NCBI GenBank assembly: GCA_003972845.1
Contig: QOAV01000189.1
Span: forward strand, 1 to 5,834
From: Gammaproteobacteria bacterium
Lineage (GTDB): Bacteria > Pseudomonadota > Gammaproteobacteria > QOAV01
DNA: 5,834 bases
Reading direction: 5' to 3'
Shown here: piece after piece, positions 1 through 5,745 of the stretch
Numbering within the stretch: the stretch's first letter is position 1
Layout: the number at the start of each line of letters is the position of its first letter
Position numbers and translations under genes: made by a program
Notes under the pieces: model-generated
What the model was told of the DNA's origin: nothing
What the model saw: only the letters and a program-made list of their open reading frames with translations
The model's database searches: none

Positions 1-202
1 ACATACCGCCCATGCCATTCATGCCGGACATGCCGCCCATGCCATTCATGCCGGACATACCGCCCATGCCATTCATGCCGGACATGCCGCCCATACCATT
101 CATGCCGGACATGCCACTCATGCCTGAAGCTATTGCGCCGGCAGATACCAGCATGGCAGCCATGGCAGTAGCAAGACAGGTTTTATGCATTCGAATTTTC
201 AT
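1..202 (-). CDS. Exported Gly-Met-X triplet-repeat protein (partial, runs off the left edge)
   Basis: Read from the ATG at 202-200, the frame stays open to the window edge (67 codons, no stop). Residues 1-25 form a Sec signal peptide: basic start MKIRMHK, a hydrophobic core, and AIA before a likely cleavage at A25/S26. From G27 the chain is a strict triplet repeat Gly-Met-X, with X being S, S, then N, G, S in rotation, so Met falls at every third residue from 28 to 67. From residue 31 this is four perfect copies of the nonamer MSGMNGMGG. The start is supported by a GGAGGG ribosome site 8 bases upstream. The repeated MXXM spacing resembles Cu(I)/Ag(I)-binding Met motifs of copper transport proteins, so metal or oxidant handling in the periplasm is plausible but inferred. 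I recognise no named family, and the C-terminal part is not visible. It is transcribed divergently from the two-component operon and has a sigma-54-type promoter. Confidence 0.85.
   Translation of the reverse strand, partial: MKIRMHKTCLATAMAAMLVSAGAIASGMSGMSGMNGMGGMSGMNGMGGMSGMNGMGGMSGMNGMGGM
5..112 (-). repeat. Four tandem 27-bp coding repeats (MSGMNGMGG)
   Basis: Four adjacent 27-bp units at 112-86, 85-59, 58-32 and 31-5 (minus strand) each encode MSGMNGMGG. They differ only at third codon positions: unit 1 has GGT instead of GGC as its sixth codon, and units 2 and 4 end in GGT while units 1 and 3 end in GGC. A degenerate part-unit encoding GMSG precedes unit 1. A further ATG at 4-2 suggests that the array continues past the window edge. 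Confidence 0.95.
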
Positions 203-210
203 TTGTTGAT

Positions 211-224
211 TCCCTCCGAAGGAG
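211..224 (-). promoter_or_regulatory. Ribosome binding site of the Met-rich gene inside a small hairpin
   Basis: On the minus strand the sequence CTCC-TTC-GGAGGG lies just before the start codon at 202. GGAGGG is a strong Shine-Dalgarno sequence about 8 bases from the ATG and decides the start. The same GGAG can pair with the CTCC immediately 5' of it, giving a 4-bp stem with a three-base loop, so the site could be partly masked in the mRNA. The ribosome site is clear; a regulatory role for the hairpin is only a possibility. Confidence 0.7.
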
Positions 225-350
225 ATTTATGGTTGTAGTAAACACAATGCGGGCAGTTAAAGCATACAAGGGCTGCACGCAAACGATCACACCCGGTGAA
301 CGTTGCTGCTTCCCGTTACACTCAATGCCGCCAGCATCGAACCATGTAAT

Positions 351-368
351 AAGCAATTTACTTGCCAA
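351..368 (-). promoter_or_regulatory. Sigma-54 (-24/-12) promoter for the Met-rich gene
   Basis: The minus strand reads TTGGCAAGTAAATTGCTT. Against the RpoN consensus TGGCAC-N5-TTGCW it has TGGCAA, exactly five bases, then TTGCT, so only one fixed base differs. The GG (plus 365-366) and GC (plus 353-354) elements have the required spacing. Transcription would start near position 342 and run into the Met-rich gene, leaving a leader of about 140 nucleotides. The neighbouring operon encodes a sigma-54-dependent activator with an intact GAFTGA motif, which makes this the natural target. The match and spacing are seen directly; control by that particular regulator is inferred. Confidence 0.75.
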
Positions 369-474
369 GACCCGAGCAACAAACCTTTCGCGTTGATTTA
401 TCAGGGCTTTTTAGTATTTTGTCACGGCTCAATACAGTAGACGAGAACCTCAGTTCATGCCAATTTGACACAAA

Positions 475-485
475 AGAATAATTCT
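475..485. promoter_or_regulatory. Inverted repeat AGAAT-A-ATTCT, candidate activator site
   Basis: A perfect 5-bp inverted repeat with a single central base lies about 135-145 bp upstream of the predicted sigma-54 transcription start and about 25 bp upstream of the kinase operon's -10 element. This is the usual distance for an NtrC-type enhancer site, and the place would also allow autoregulation of the kinase operon. The arms are short and only one copy was seen, so the assignment is weak. Confidence 0.25.
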
Positions 486-507
486 CAATGAGTGCACGCA
501 GTTAACT

Positions 508-516
508 TGTTATATT
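508..516 (+). promoter_or_regulatory. Extended -10 promoter for the kinase-regulator operon
   Basis: TGTTATATT fits the extended -10 form TGnTATAAT with one mismatch. No good -35 box lies at the matching distance, which extended -10 promoters can tolerate. A TTGACA at 465-470 is too far upstream to pair with it. The start would be near 523, with a leader of roughly 95 nucleotides to the kinase ATG. Confidence 0.35.
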
Positions 517-619
517 TCACTCACTTAGACACCTGACAATGTTGCAGACGTGTTCAACCATCGCCTGAAATCTTGTCTGTTTCGTATTACAACGGGTAAA
601 GGTAAAGTGCGTCAGCCAA

Positions 620-2515
620 ATGATTGAATCCATAAAAAAAAGCCTGAGCAAAAAATATCTGGTGGGGCTTACCTTCGGACTGGTCGGCATGTCCCTGGCT
701 TTTCTGCTGCTATTCCAGCGCATGTATCAGCACGAATTGAAGCAACTCGGCAGCCAGACTTCGATCCAGATCAACAAGCTGCTTCAAGCCTCGCTGGAGA
801 ATGCGATGTTGAAACGGGACTTGCCGGGTCTGGCCCGTATCGTGCAACGTCTGGGCGAACAGCCCGACATACTGGATGTCGTGATTGCAAACCCCGCTGG
901 GGAAGTGCGTTTTGCTTCTGATCCGTCCCGGCTCGGCAAGATGCTCCCGGGTAATGGCAGCCCGCAATGCAAGATATGTCCTGACAAAGATGGTCTGCCC
1001 ACCGAAAGTACCGATTTTATCCACCTCGACAATGGCACCGAGGCTTTGCGCAGCATCAACCCGGTGCACAACAAACAACCTTGCAACCAATGCCACGGCC
1101 CGACAGCGAAACATCCGGTGAATGGCGTCCTGCTGATTGACTACGATGCGGGGTCGATACGAAAAAGAGCCAGGAACACCACTCTGATGCTGATGTCTTC
1201 CGGCGCGGTCATCGTCTTGATAACAGTGATTGGCGGTCTCTGGTTCATGCGCCATGTCGTGGTCAAGCCGCTAGCCAACCTGAGCGCGGCCACCTATGCC
1301 TTTTCTCACGGAATCCTGAGCCAACGAGTAGCCGTCAACAGCAAGGATGAAGTGGGACAGTTGGGACATGCATTCAATGACATGGCCGAAACGATCCAGA
1401 GCCATGTGGAAAAAATCCAGCAGAATGAGGCCTTTCTGCAGCAGCTGATCGACGCGATTCCCGATGGCATTCGGGTGATAGACAGTGACTTTAACGTGGT
1501 GCTGGCAAACCGTGCCTATTATGAGTTGTTGAAGCTGGACAAGGACTCCACCCCGACAAAATGCTACGAGCAGTCTCATGGCCGGGACGCGCCCTGCCCG
1601 CCCACCCTGATTGCCTGCCCGCTGCACGAAATCCGGCACAAAGGCTTCGTCAGTCACAAGAGCATCCAGACGATGTATGACCGCAGCGGCAACAGCATCA
1701 GCACCGAAGTCTACTCGGCGCCGTTGTTTTACCTGCACAAGGGCAAGAAGAAATGGATGATCGTCGAATCCATACGAGACTTGCAAAAGGAAATCCAGCT
1801 TTCCCATGAACTGAAGCTGTCCGCCATAGGCCAACTGGCCGCCGGCATTGCTCACGAAATTCACAATCCGTTGGGCTCCATTCGTCTGGCGCTGCATGCC
1901 ACCTTGCGATCTTTGTCGGGAGATAACTGCGACAAGGGTCAGGTGCGCGAATATCTGGGCCTGGTGGATCACGAAATTGACCGCTGCATCGACATAACCG
2001 CCCGGTTGCTGAAACTGAGCGCGTCCGCCACCGACATACCGCAACCGGTGAGAATCAACAAGGCCATTAAAGAAACAGCATCTCTTCTGCAATGGGAGGC
2101 AAGTCAGGATGGCATCGATATCGAATTGCAACTGGACCCGACCGACCCGCGCGTCATTATCACCGACAGCGAAATCCGCATTGTGGTGCTCAACATGATA
2201 CAGAATGCGCTGCACGCCATGCCGGATGGCGGCACCATCCAGATTCGATCAGAGAAATCCGGCAGTCAGGTGAAAATACACTTCATTGATAACGGCATCG
2301 GCATTTCAGCCGAAGATATGCCGCACATTTTTGATCCTTTTTTCTCGCACCGCGTCATCGAAGAAAAAGGCACCGGGCTCGGTCTCACCATCTGCAAAAC
2401 CATCGTCGAACGCTACGATGGTCATCTCCATGTTGAGAGCGCGCCCGGCAAAGGCGCACATTTCACCATGACACTGCCGGATACGGACCACGAAATCAGC
2501 GAGGTGGCTTTATGA
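620..2515 (+). CDS. Membrane histidine kinase with a heme-c-type periplasmic sensor domain, HAMP and PAS
   Basis: This 631-residue sensor kinase should autophosphorylate and pass phosphate to the regulator encoded next. Helix 1 spans about 13-33, helix 2 about 189-210, leaving a periplasmic domain of about 155 residues. That domain holds CKIC at 117-120 and CNQCH at 155-159, the latter a c-type heme attachment motif in a context (NPVHN..CNQCHG..GVLLIDYD) like the heme-containing periplasmic PAS domains of bacterial chemoreceptors and kinases. A HAMP linker follows (about 211-263), then a PAS domain (about 268-390) with clustered C315, H320, C326 and C333. HisKA carries H412 in AHEIHNPLGS. The ATPase domain has N525/N529, DNGIGI (557-562), FDPFF (571-575) and GTGLGL (584-589), so it looks catalytically complete. 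The start at 620 gives a short basic cytoplasmic tail before helix 1; its ribosome site is weak (GGTAAAGGTAAAG). The gene overlaps the regulator by 4 bp. The likely signal is redox state or a heme ligand; this is inferred. Confidence 0.93.
   Translation: MIESIKKSLSKKYLVGLTFGLVGMSLAFLLLFQRMYQHELKQLGSQTSIQINKLLQASLENAMLKRDLPGLARIVQRLGEQPDILDVVIANPAGEVRFASDPSRLGKMLPGNGSPQCKICPDKDGLPTESTDFIHLDNGTEALRSINPVHNKQPCNQCHGPTAKHPVNGVLLIDYDAGSIRKRARNTTLMLMSSGAVIVLITVIGGLWFMRHVVVKPLANLSAATYAFSHGILSQRVAVNSKDEVGQLGHAFNDMAETIQSHVEKIQQNEAFLQQLIDAIPDGIRVIDSDFNVVLANRAYYELLKLDKDSTPTKCYEQSHGRDAPCPPTLIACPLHEIRHKGFVSHKSIQTMYDRSGNSISTEVYSAPLFYLHKGKKKWMIVESIRDLQKEIQLSHELKLSAIGQLAAGIAHEIHNPLGSIRLALHATLRSLSGDNCDKGQVREYLGLVDHEIDRCIDITARLLKLSASATDIPQPVRINKAIKETASLLQWEASQDGIDIELQLDPTDPRVIITDSEIRIVVLNMIQNALHAMPDGGTIQIRSEKSGSQVKIHFIDNGIGISAEDMPHIFDPFFSHRVIEEKGTGLGLTICKTIVERYDGHLHVESAPGKGAHFTMTLPDTDHEISEVAL
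2501..2507 (+). promoter_or_regulatory. Ribosome binding site of the response regulator gene
   Basis: GAGGTGG lies inside the last codons of the kinase gene, four bases before the regulator ATG. With the ATGA stop-start overlap at 2512-2515 it supports translational coupling and fixes the regulator start. Confidence 0.6.
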
Positions 2516-3846
2516 TTAAACGCGATGTTCTGGTTATTGAGGACGACAAGGTTTTCAACCGTCTGCTGCTCGACCACCTGGCTGATGCGGGCTACGAAGC
2601 AACCAGTGTTTACAGCTGGAAAGAGGCGAAAAACTGGCTGCAGGCGCACGAGCCGGATCTGGTCATACTTGATGTACGCCTGCCCGACGCCGACGGTATT
2701 GAGCTGGTCAAGAGTGAGCAATGGAGCCAGCCGGTCATTGTCCTGACCGCCTATGGCTCGGTGCAAAACGCGGTGGATGCCATGCAGGCCGGGGCCGAGG
2801 ATTATCTGGTCAAGCCGGTAAATTTCGAAGAACTGGATCTGGTCATCAGCCGCGCTCTGGAAAACGCGTCGATTCGCAAGGACCACCAGTTTCAGAAAAC
2901 CCTGCAGGCATCAAAAAGCGATGCCTACATGGTCGGCGAAAGCGCCGCGTTGGCACAGGTCAAGCGTTTAATCGAAGCGGTTGCACCCAGCGACATGACT
3001 GTACTGGTTCAGGGTGAATCTGGCGTCGGCAAGGAACTGGTGGCGAAAGCCATACACCAGCACAGCCAGCGCGCTCACCGCAACTATGTAGCGGTGGACT
3101 GCTGTACCATACAGGAGAGCCTGTTCGAGTCAGAGCTGTTCGGCTACGAGCGCGGCGCCTTCACTGGCGCGGAGCGTCAGAAAAAAGGACTGATCGAGGG
3201 CGCCGAAAGCGGCACTCTTTTCCTCGACGAGATTGGCGAAATTGACCCACCGGCCCAGGCCAAGCTGTTGCGCGTACTGGAAACCGGCATCTATCGCCGG
3301 GTCGGCGGCACCAAGGACATGAAAGCCAATGTGCGCATCGTCGCCGCTACCAACCGCAACCTGGAACAACACAGCCAGGATGGCCAGTTTCGACCGGACC
3401 TGTTCTACCGCCTGAACGCTTTTACCATCGACATTCCTCCCCTGCGGGAAAGACGCGAGGACATCCCGGCTCTGGCCAGATATTTCATCGCCAACCACAG
3501 TTTCTCCCGACGCATCAACCTGCGTATTTCAAACACAGCCATGCAGGCTTTGATCGGTTACAACTGGCCGGGTAATATCAGGGAACTGAAAAACGTCATA
3601 GAGAGAGCCATCATTCTGTCCCAGGACGACAAGGAAATCTCCCCTCGCCACCTTACCTTCACCTGTGAAACCTCGGCTGCGCAATCCGAAGTCGCGCTGC
3701 AATTCGAGCATGAGCCTTCAATGGCCGAGCTGAGCATGAACTACATGCACATATTGCTGGAGAAATACAATGGCCACCGCGCCACCGTGGCAAAAATCAT
3801 GGGCATCAGCGAACGCAGTCTTTACCGCATGATCAAGAAAAACTGA
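2512..3846 (+). CDS. NtrC-family sigma-54-dependent response regulator
   Basis: This 444-residue protein has the full three-domain NtrC layout and normal length. The receiver domain (about 1-120) shows acidic D11/D12, phosphoacceptor D54 in VILDVRLPD, T79 and K101. The AAA+ domain (about 138-370) has Walker A GESGVGKE (168-175), the sigma-54 contact loop GAFTGA (215-220), Walker B GTLFLDE (234-240), candidate arginine fingers R294 and R300, and the sensor II segment WPGNIREL (352-359). A Fis-type helix-turn-helix ends the protein (about 403-443, with TVAKIMGISERSLYRMIKK). All key residues are present, so it should be an active, phosphorylation-controlled activator of RNA polymerase with sigma-54. 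It is co-translated with the kinase. The sigma-54 promoter of the divergent Met-rich gene is its most obvious target. Its stop lies 19 bp from that of the convergent prenyltransferase gene, with no clear terminator between them. Confidence 0.96.
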   Translation: MIKRDVLVIEDDKVFNRLLLDHLADAGYEATSVYSWKEAKNWLQAHEPDLVILDVRLPDADGIELVKSEQWSQPVIVLTAYGSVQNAVDAMQAGAEDYLVKPVNFEELDLVISRALENASIRKDHQFQKTLQASKSDAYMVGESAALAQVKRLIEAVAPSDMTVLVQGESGVGKELVAKAIHQHSQRAHRNYVAVDCCTIQESLFESELFGYERGAFTGAERQKKGLIEGAESGTLFLDEIGEIDPPAQAKLLRVLETGIYRRVGGTKDMKANVRIVAATNRNLEQHSQDGQFRPDLFYRLNAFTIDIPPLRERREDIPALARYFIANHSFSRRINLRISNTAMQALIGYNWPGNIRELKNVIERAIILSQDDKEISPRHLTFTCETSAAQSEVALQFEHEPSMAELSMNYMHILLEKYNGHRATVAKIMGISERSLYRMIKKN

Positions 3847-3865
3847 TTACCGCTGGGGCAGAGGG

Positions 3866-4786
3866 TTACAGCCAGACCAGACCCACGATCAGACAAACAC
3901 TGACCAGGGCATGAGTCATGAGGGTAAGCGGTATGGCATCGGTGAGTTTTCCCTGCACTGCGTTTTTCACTGCCATGGCAGCAGGCACAATCCCCAGCAG
4001 CGCCAGCCTGGAACCAACCGGTAATGGCGAAAGCAGAATCAGTGCAGCGCCCGTTACAAAAAAACCGGCCAACAGCCAGGATGCTTTTTGCGCACCAAAT
4101 CGCACAGGCAACGTCAGCTTGCCGGCCTGCCGGTCAGCAACTATGTCCGGTATCGAGTTCACCCAGAGTATGGCCGCAACATAGACCCCGACAATGCCAC
4201 CCAGCCACCAGGCCTGTGCCGGTATCTCGCCATTCAGCAGCAGCACTGTGCCGGCCACGGGCAACAAACCAAAATCCAGGGCAATGGCGATATCACCCAG
4301 GCCGCGGCAGGCGAGACACGGCGGCGCGGAATAGAATATGGCAATCAGGCCGCCGATCAGACCGATCAACAACAACAGCCAGCCACCCTGACTCACCAGA
4401 AACAGCCCCAGCAACGCGCCCGCTGACAGCAATGCCGCGCCATAACGGCCGGTTTCTGCCTCAGTCAATACTTTGTTCTGGATAAAGCGACTACCGCCGG
4501 TAAACGGAAACACGCGCGAAACATTTTTCTCATCAGAACCGTTGCGGGCATCGAAATAGTCATTGATGACATTCGCTCCAGCATGAATCAGAACAATGCT
4601 CAGAACAGCAAGCAGTGCCAGCGGCAGGGACAAGGTCCCGGCGCCGGTACGCCATGCCCAGGCAATACCTACCAGAACGGGCAGTACGGAAGCGGTAAGA
4701 AAAGCCGGTCGGGCCGCAGCCACATACGTCATGATGCGGTTGCCAAGCGTTTTTCCATGAAAAACTTCTACGCTGGGTTCAGCCAT
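3866..4786 (-). CDS. UbiA-superfamily membrane prenyltransferase, MenA-like
   Basis: This 306-residue polytopic membrane protein belongs to the UbiA family, which transfers an isoprenyl chain from its diphosphate to an aromatic acceptor. The first Asp-rich motif is NDYFDARNGSD (75-85), and the second is DIVADRQAGK (214-223); both are expected to bind Mg-diphosphate on the cytoplasmic side. The opening ARPAFLTASVLPVLVG (25-40) and RGLGDIAIALDFGLLPVAGT (161-180) resemble 1,4-dihydroxy-2-naphthoate prenyltransferase (MenA) more than 4-hydroxybenzoate prenyltransferase, but no other quinone gene is present to fix the substrate. A CLAC pair (157-160) lies in the loop after FYSAPP. I chose the ATG at 4786 because AAAGGGGA sits 5 bases upstream; the frame is open further up to a TTG at 4864, but that start lacks a ribosome site and would put 26 unlikely residues before the protein. 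It is convergent to the two-component operon and follows the pentapeptide gene after 142 bp. Confidence 0.88.
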   Translation of the reverse strand: MAEPSVEVFHGKTLGNRIMTYVAAARPAFLTASVLPVLVGIAWAWRTGAGTLSLPLALLAVLSIVLIHAGANVINDYFDARNGSDEKNVSRVFPFTGGSRFIQNKVLTEAETGRYGAALLSAGALLGLFLVSQGGWLLLLIGLIGGLIAIFYSAPPCLACRGLGDIAIALDFGLLPVAGTVLLLNGEIPAQAWWLGGIVGVYVAAILWVNSIPDIVADRQAGKLTLPVRFGAQKASWLLAGFFVTGAALILLSPLPVGSRLALLGIVPAAMAVKNAVQGKLTDAIPLTLMTHALVSVCLIVGLVWL

Positions 4787-4928
4787 ATTTTCCCCTTTGT
4801 TGTTCTTGGATGATGCCGCGGCACTGAAACATGCCGGTAAAAAAATGACAAGGCCGGGATTCAAGCAGATTTTTCACCACGGGGAATTGATCCAGGACAA
4901 GAGGTCGACGCCGAGCAGCCGGGTGGGC
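4787..4928 (-). other. Intergenic gap upstream of the prenyltransferase gene
   Basis: This 142-bp gap lies between the pentapeptide-protein stop and the prenyltransferase start. It contains the prenyltransferase ribosome site AAAGGGGA (4791-4798), a 10-bp perfect palindrome TGCCGCGGCA (about 4813-4822), and a good -35-like TTGTCA on the minus strand (4847-4852) with only a poor -10 at the right distance. No hairpin followed by a T-run is seen, so termination of the upstream gene is unclear and read-through is possible. Confidence 0.5.
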
Positions 4929-5714
4929 TTACTGATCCAGTGCTGTCAGCATTTTTTTCAAACCTGCCGAAGCATTCCTCACATCAGTGAAATCAGCGTC
5001 ATCCAGAACGCTGTTTGTCCATTGAGTCTGATTCACATCGGCATTGACCAGAGTCGCCTGCTCCAGATGAGCGCCGTTTAACAGCGCGTGGGTGATCCGG
5101 GCCCGCGACAGATCAGCGCTCTCCAGCGCAGCACCGGTAAGAACAGATTCGTGAAAGTTTGCGCCAACCAGACGGCTATCAATCAACACAGCCCGCTGCA
5201 TGAAGGCATTGGTAAAATTAGCATCGCCAAAATTACCCTCTTCCATGGCCACGTCTTTCATATAGGCATGAGAAAAATCCGCCCCCAGAGCACGTACTTC
5301 ATTCAGGTTTGCGCCAAACATGTTGGCCTTGATGAAAATGCTTTGATCCAGCGTACCGCCGTCGAAAGTGGTGTGAAACAGATCCGCCTCGCTGAGATTG
5401 GAGCCAATGATGCGGCAATCCCCGAGATCGGCCCATTTCAAATCAGCTTTTTTAAGACTGGTGCCCGACAAGTCGCAGCCGGGCAGCTTGGCATTGGAGA
5501 AATCGACACCATCCAGGTTGGCGCCTTGCAGATCGAGCCGGGGCAGATTTTTCCCGGCAAAGCTGCATTTTGTCAGATCTGTATGTGCGGCTGGCGCTTC
5601 ACAGTCTCCCTGCGGCAGTGTTTCCGCCCGCACAGCAGATGAGATCGCCAAATTGACGAAAATCAAGTACGTGCATACAGTCGTAAAGCAAAATACCGTG
5701 CGCATGATAACCAT
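4929..5714 (-). CDS. Exported pentapeptide-repeat protein
   Basis: This 261-residue protein starts with a signal peptide: R5, a long hydrophobic stretch to about residue 27, and AVRA before a likely cut at A30/E31. The mature part is almost entirely pentapeptide repeats of the A(D/N)LXX type. The central hydrophobic residue (L, F, M, I, V or W) recurs at exactly every fifth position from F52 to F242, 39 consecutive units; only position 142 (Ala) breaks the pattern. Such chains fold as a right-handed four-sided beta-helix, here of nearly ten coils. A short tail (GLKKMLTALDQ) may cap it as a helix. C38 and C50 precede or open the helix; C80 and C100 lie within it. The signal peptide argues against the cytoplasmic gyrase-protecting role of Qnr/MfpA relatives, and the function is unknown. 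A second start at M4 (5705) gives an equally good signal peptide; neither has a clear ribosome site. Confidence 0.88.
   Translation of the reverse strand: MVIMRTVFCFTTVCTYLIFVNLAISSAVRAETLPQGDCEAPAAHTDLTKCSFAGKNLPRLDLQGANLDGVDFSNAKLPGCDLSGTSLKKADLKWADLGDCRIIGSNLSEADLFHTTFDGGTLDQSIFIKANMFGANLNEVRALGADFSHAYMKDVAMEEGNFGDANFTNAFMQRAVLIDSRLVGANFHESVLTGAALESADLSRARITHALLNGAHLEQATLVNADVNQTQWTNSVLDDADFTDVRNASAGLKKMLTALDQ
5653..5681 (+). promoter_or_regulatory. Possible sigma-70 promoter for the right-edge gene
   Basis: TTGACG (5653-5658), a 17-base spacer and TACAGT (5676-5681) match the housekeeping consensus at 5 of 6 and 4 of 6 positions. The site lies inside the 5' end of the oppositely oriented pentapeptide gene, as it would have to, since only 31 bp separate the two start codons. 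Confidence 0.25.
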
Positions 5715-5728
5715 ATTCGCACATTTGG

Positions 5729-5734
5729 ATATTA
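5729..5734 (-). promoter_or_regulatory. Possible -10 element for the pentapeptide gene
   Basis: TAATAT on the minus strand lies 14 bases before the ATG at 5714. No matching -35 was found. If used, transcription would start about 7 bases before the first ATG, giving a nearly leaderless mRNA, which would agree with the absence of a ribosome site. The support is weak. Confidence 0.2.
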
Positions 5735-5745
5735 GAATTCAAACC

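Larger units (their letters stand above)
203..619. other. Divergent intergenic regulatory region (417 bp)
   Basis: This gap separates the start codons of the Met-rich protein gene and the sensor kinase gene. It is more AT-rich than the flanking genes and contains no convincing protein gene. Visible elements are the Met-rich gene's ribosome site with a small hairpin (211-224), a sigma-54-type promoter on the minus strand (351-368), an inverted repeat (475-485) and an extended -10 promoter on the plus strand (508-516). If the sigma-54 site is used, the Met-rich mRNA would have a leader of about 140 nucleotides. I see no riboswitch or terminator that I can name in that leader. Confidence 0.8.

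Noticed and set aside
12..209. Plus-strand frame encoding a Met-Pro repeat
   Set aside because: It is the antisense shadow of the Gly-Met-X repeat. The minus frame has a strong ribosome site and a proper signal peptide; the plus frame has neither.
183..368. Minus-strand frame starting with TTG upstream of the Met-rich gene
   Set aside because: The TTG start lies within the sigma-54 promoter itself, the frame overlaps the real start of the Met-rich gene, and there is no ribosome site.
229..396. 55-codon plus-strand frame (MVVVNTMRAV...) with AAGGAG four bases before its ATG
   Set aside because: Its apparent ribosome site is the opposite arm of the hairpin at the Met-rich gene's ribosome site. 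The product looks like random sequence, and the frame runs through the sigma-54 promoter.
465..493. TTGACA at 465-470 as the -35 of a kinase promoter
   Set aside because: No acceptable -10 follows at 16-18 bases; the extended -10 at 508-516 is a better candidate.
274..500. Two copies of TGCACGCA (274-281 and 493-500) as regulator half-sites
   Set aside because: An 8-base match in a gap this size is expected by chance, and the copies show no symmetry or promoter-related spacing.
710..1255. Long antisense frames inside the kinase, regulator, prenyltransferase and pentapeptide genes
   Set aside because: They lie fully opposite genes with complete family motifs and show no domain or ribosome site of their own.
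3847..3877. Terminator between the convergent regulator and prenyltransferase genes
   Set aside because: Only a weak CTGG/CCAG pairing with a large loop and no T-run is present.
4929..5714. Qnr/MfpA-type quinolone resistance protein
   Set aside because: Pentapeptide repeats alone do not show this role, and the N-terminal signal peptide points to export rather than to gyrase in the cytoplasm.
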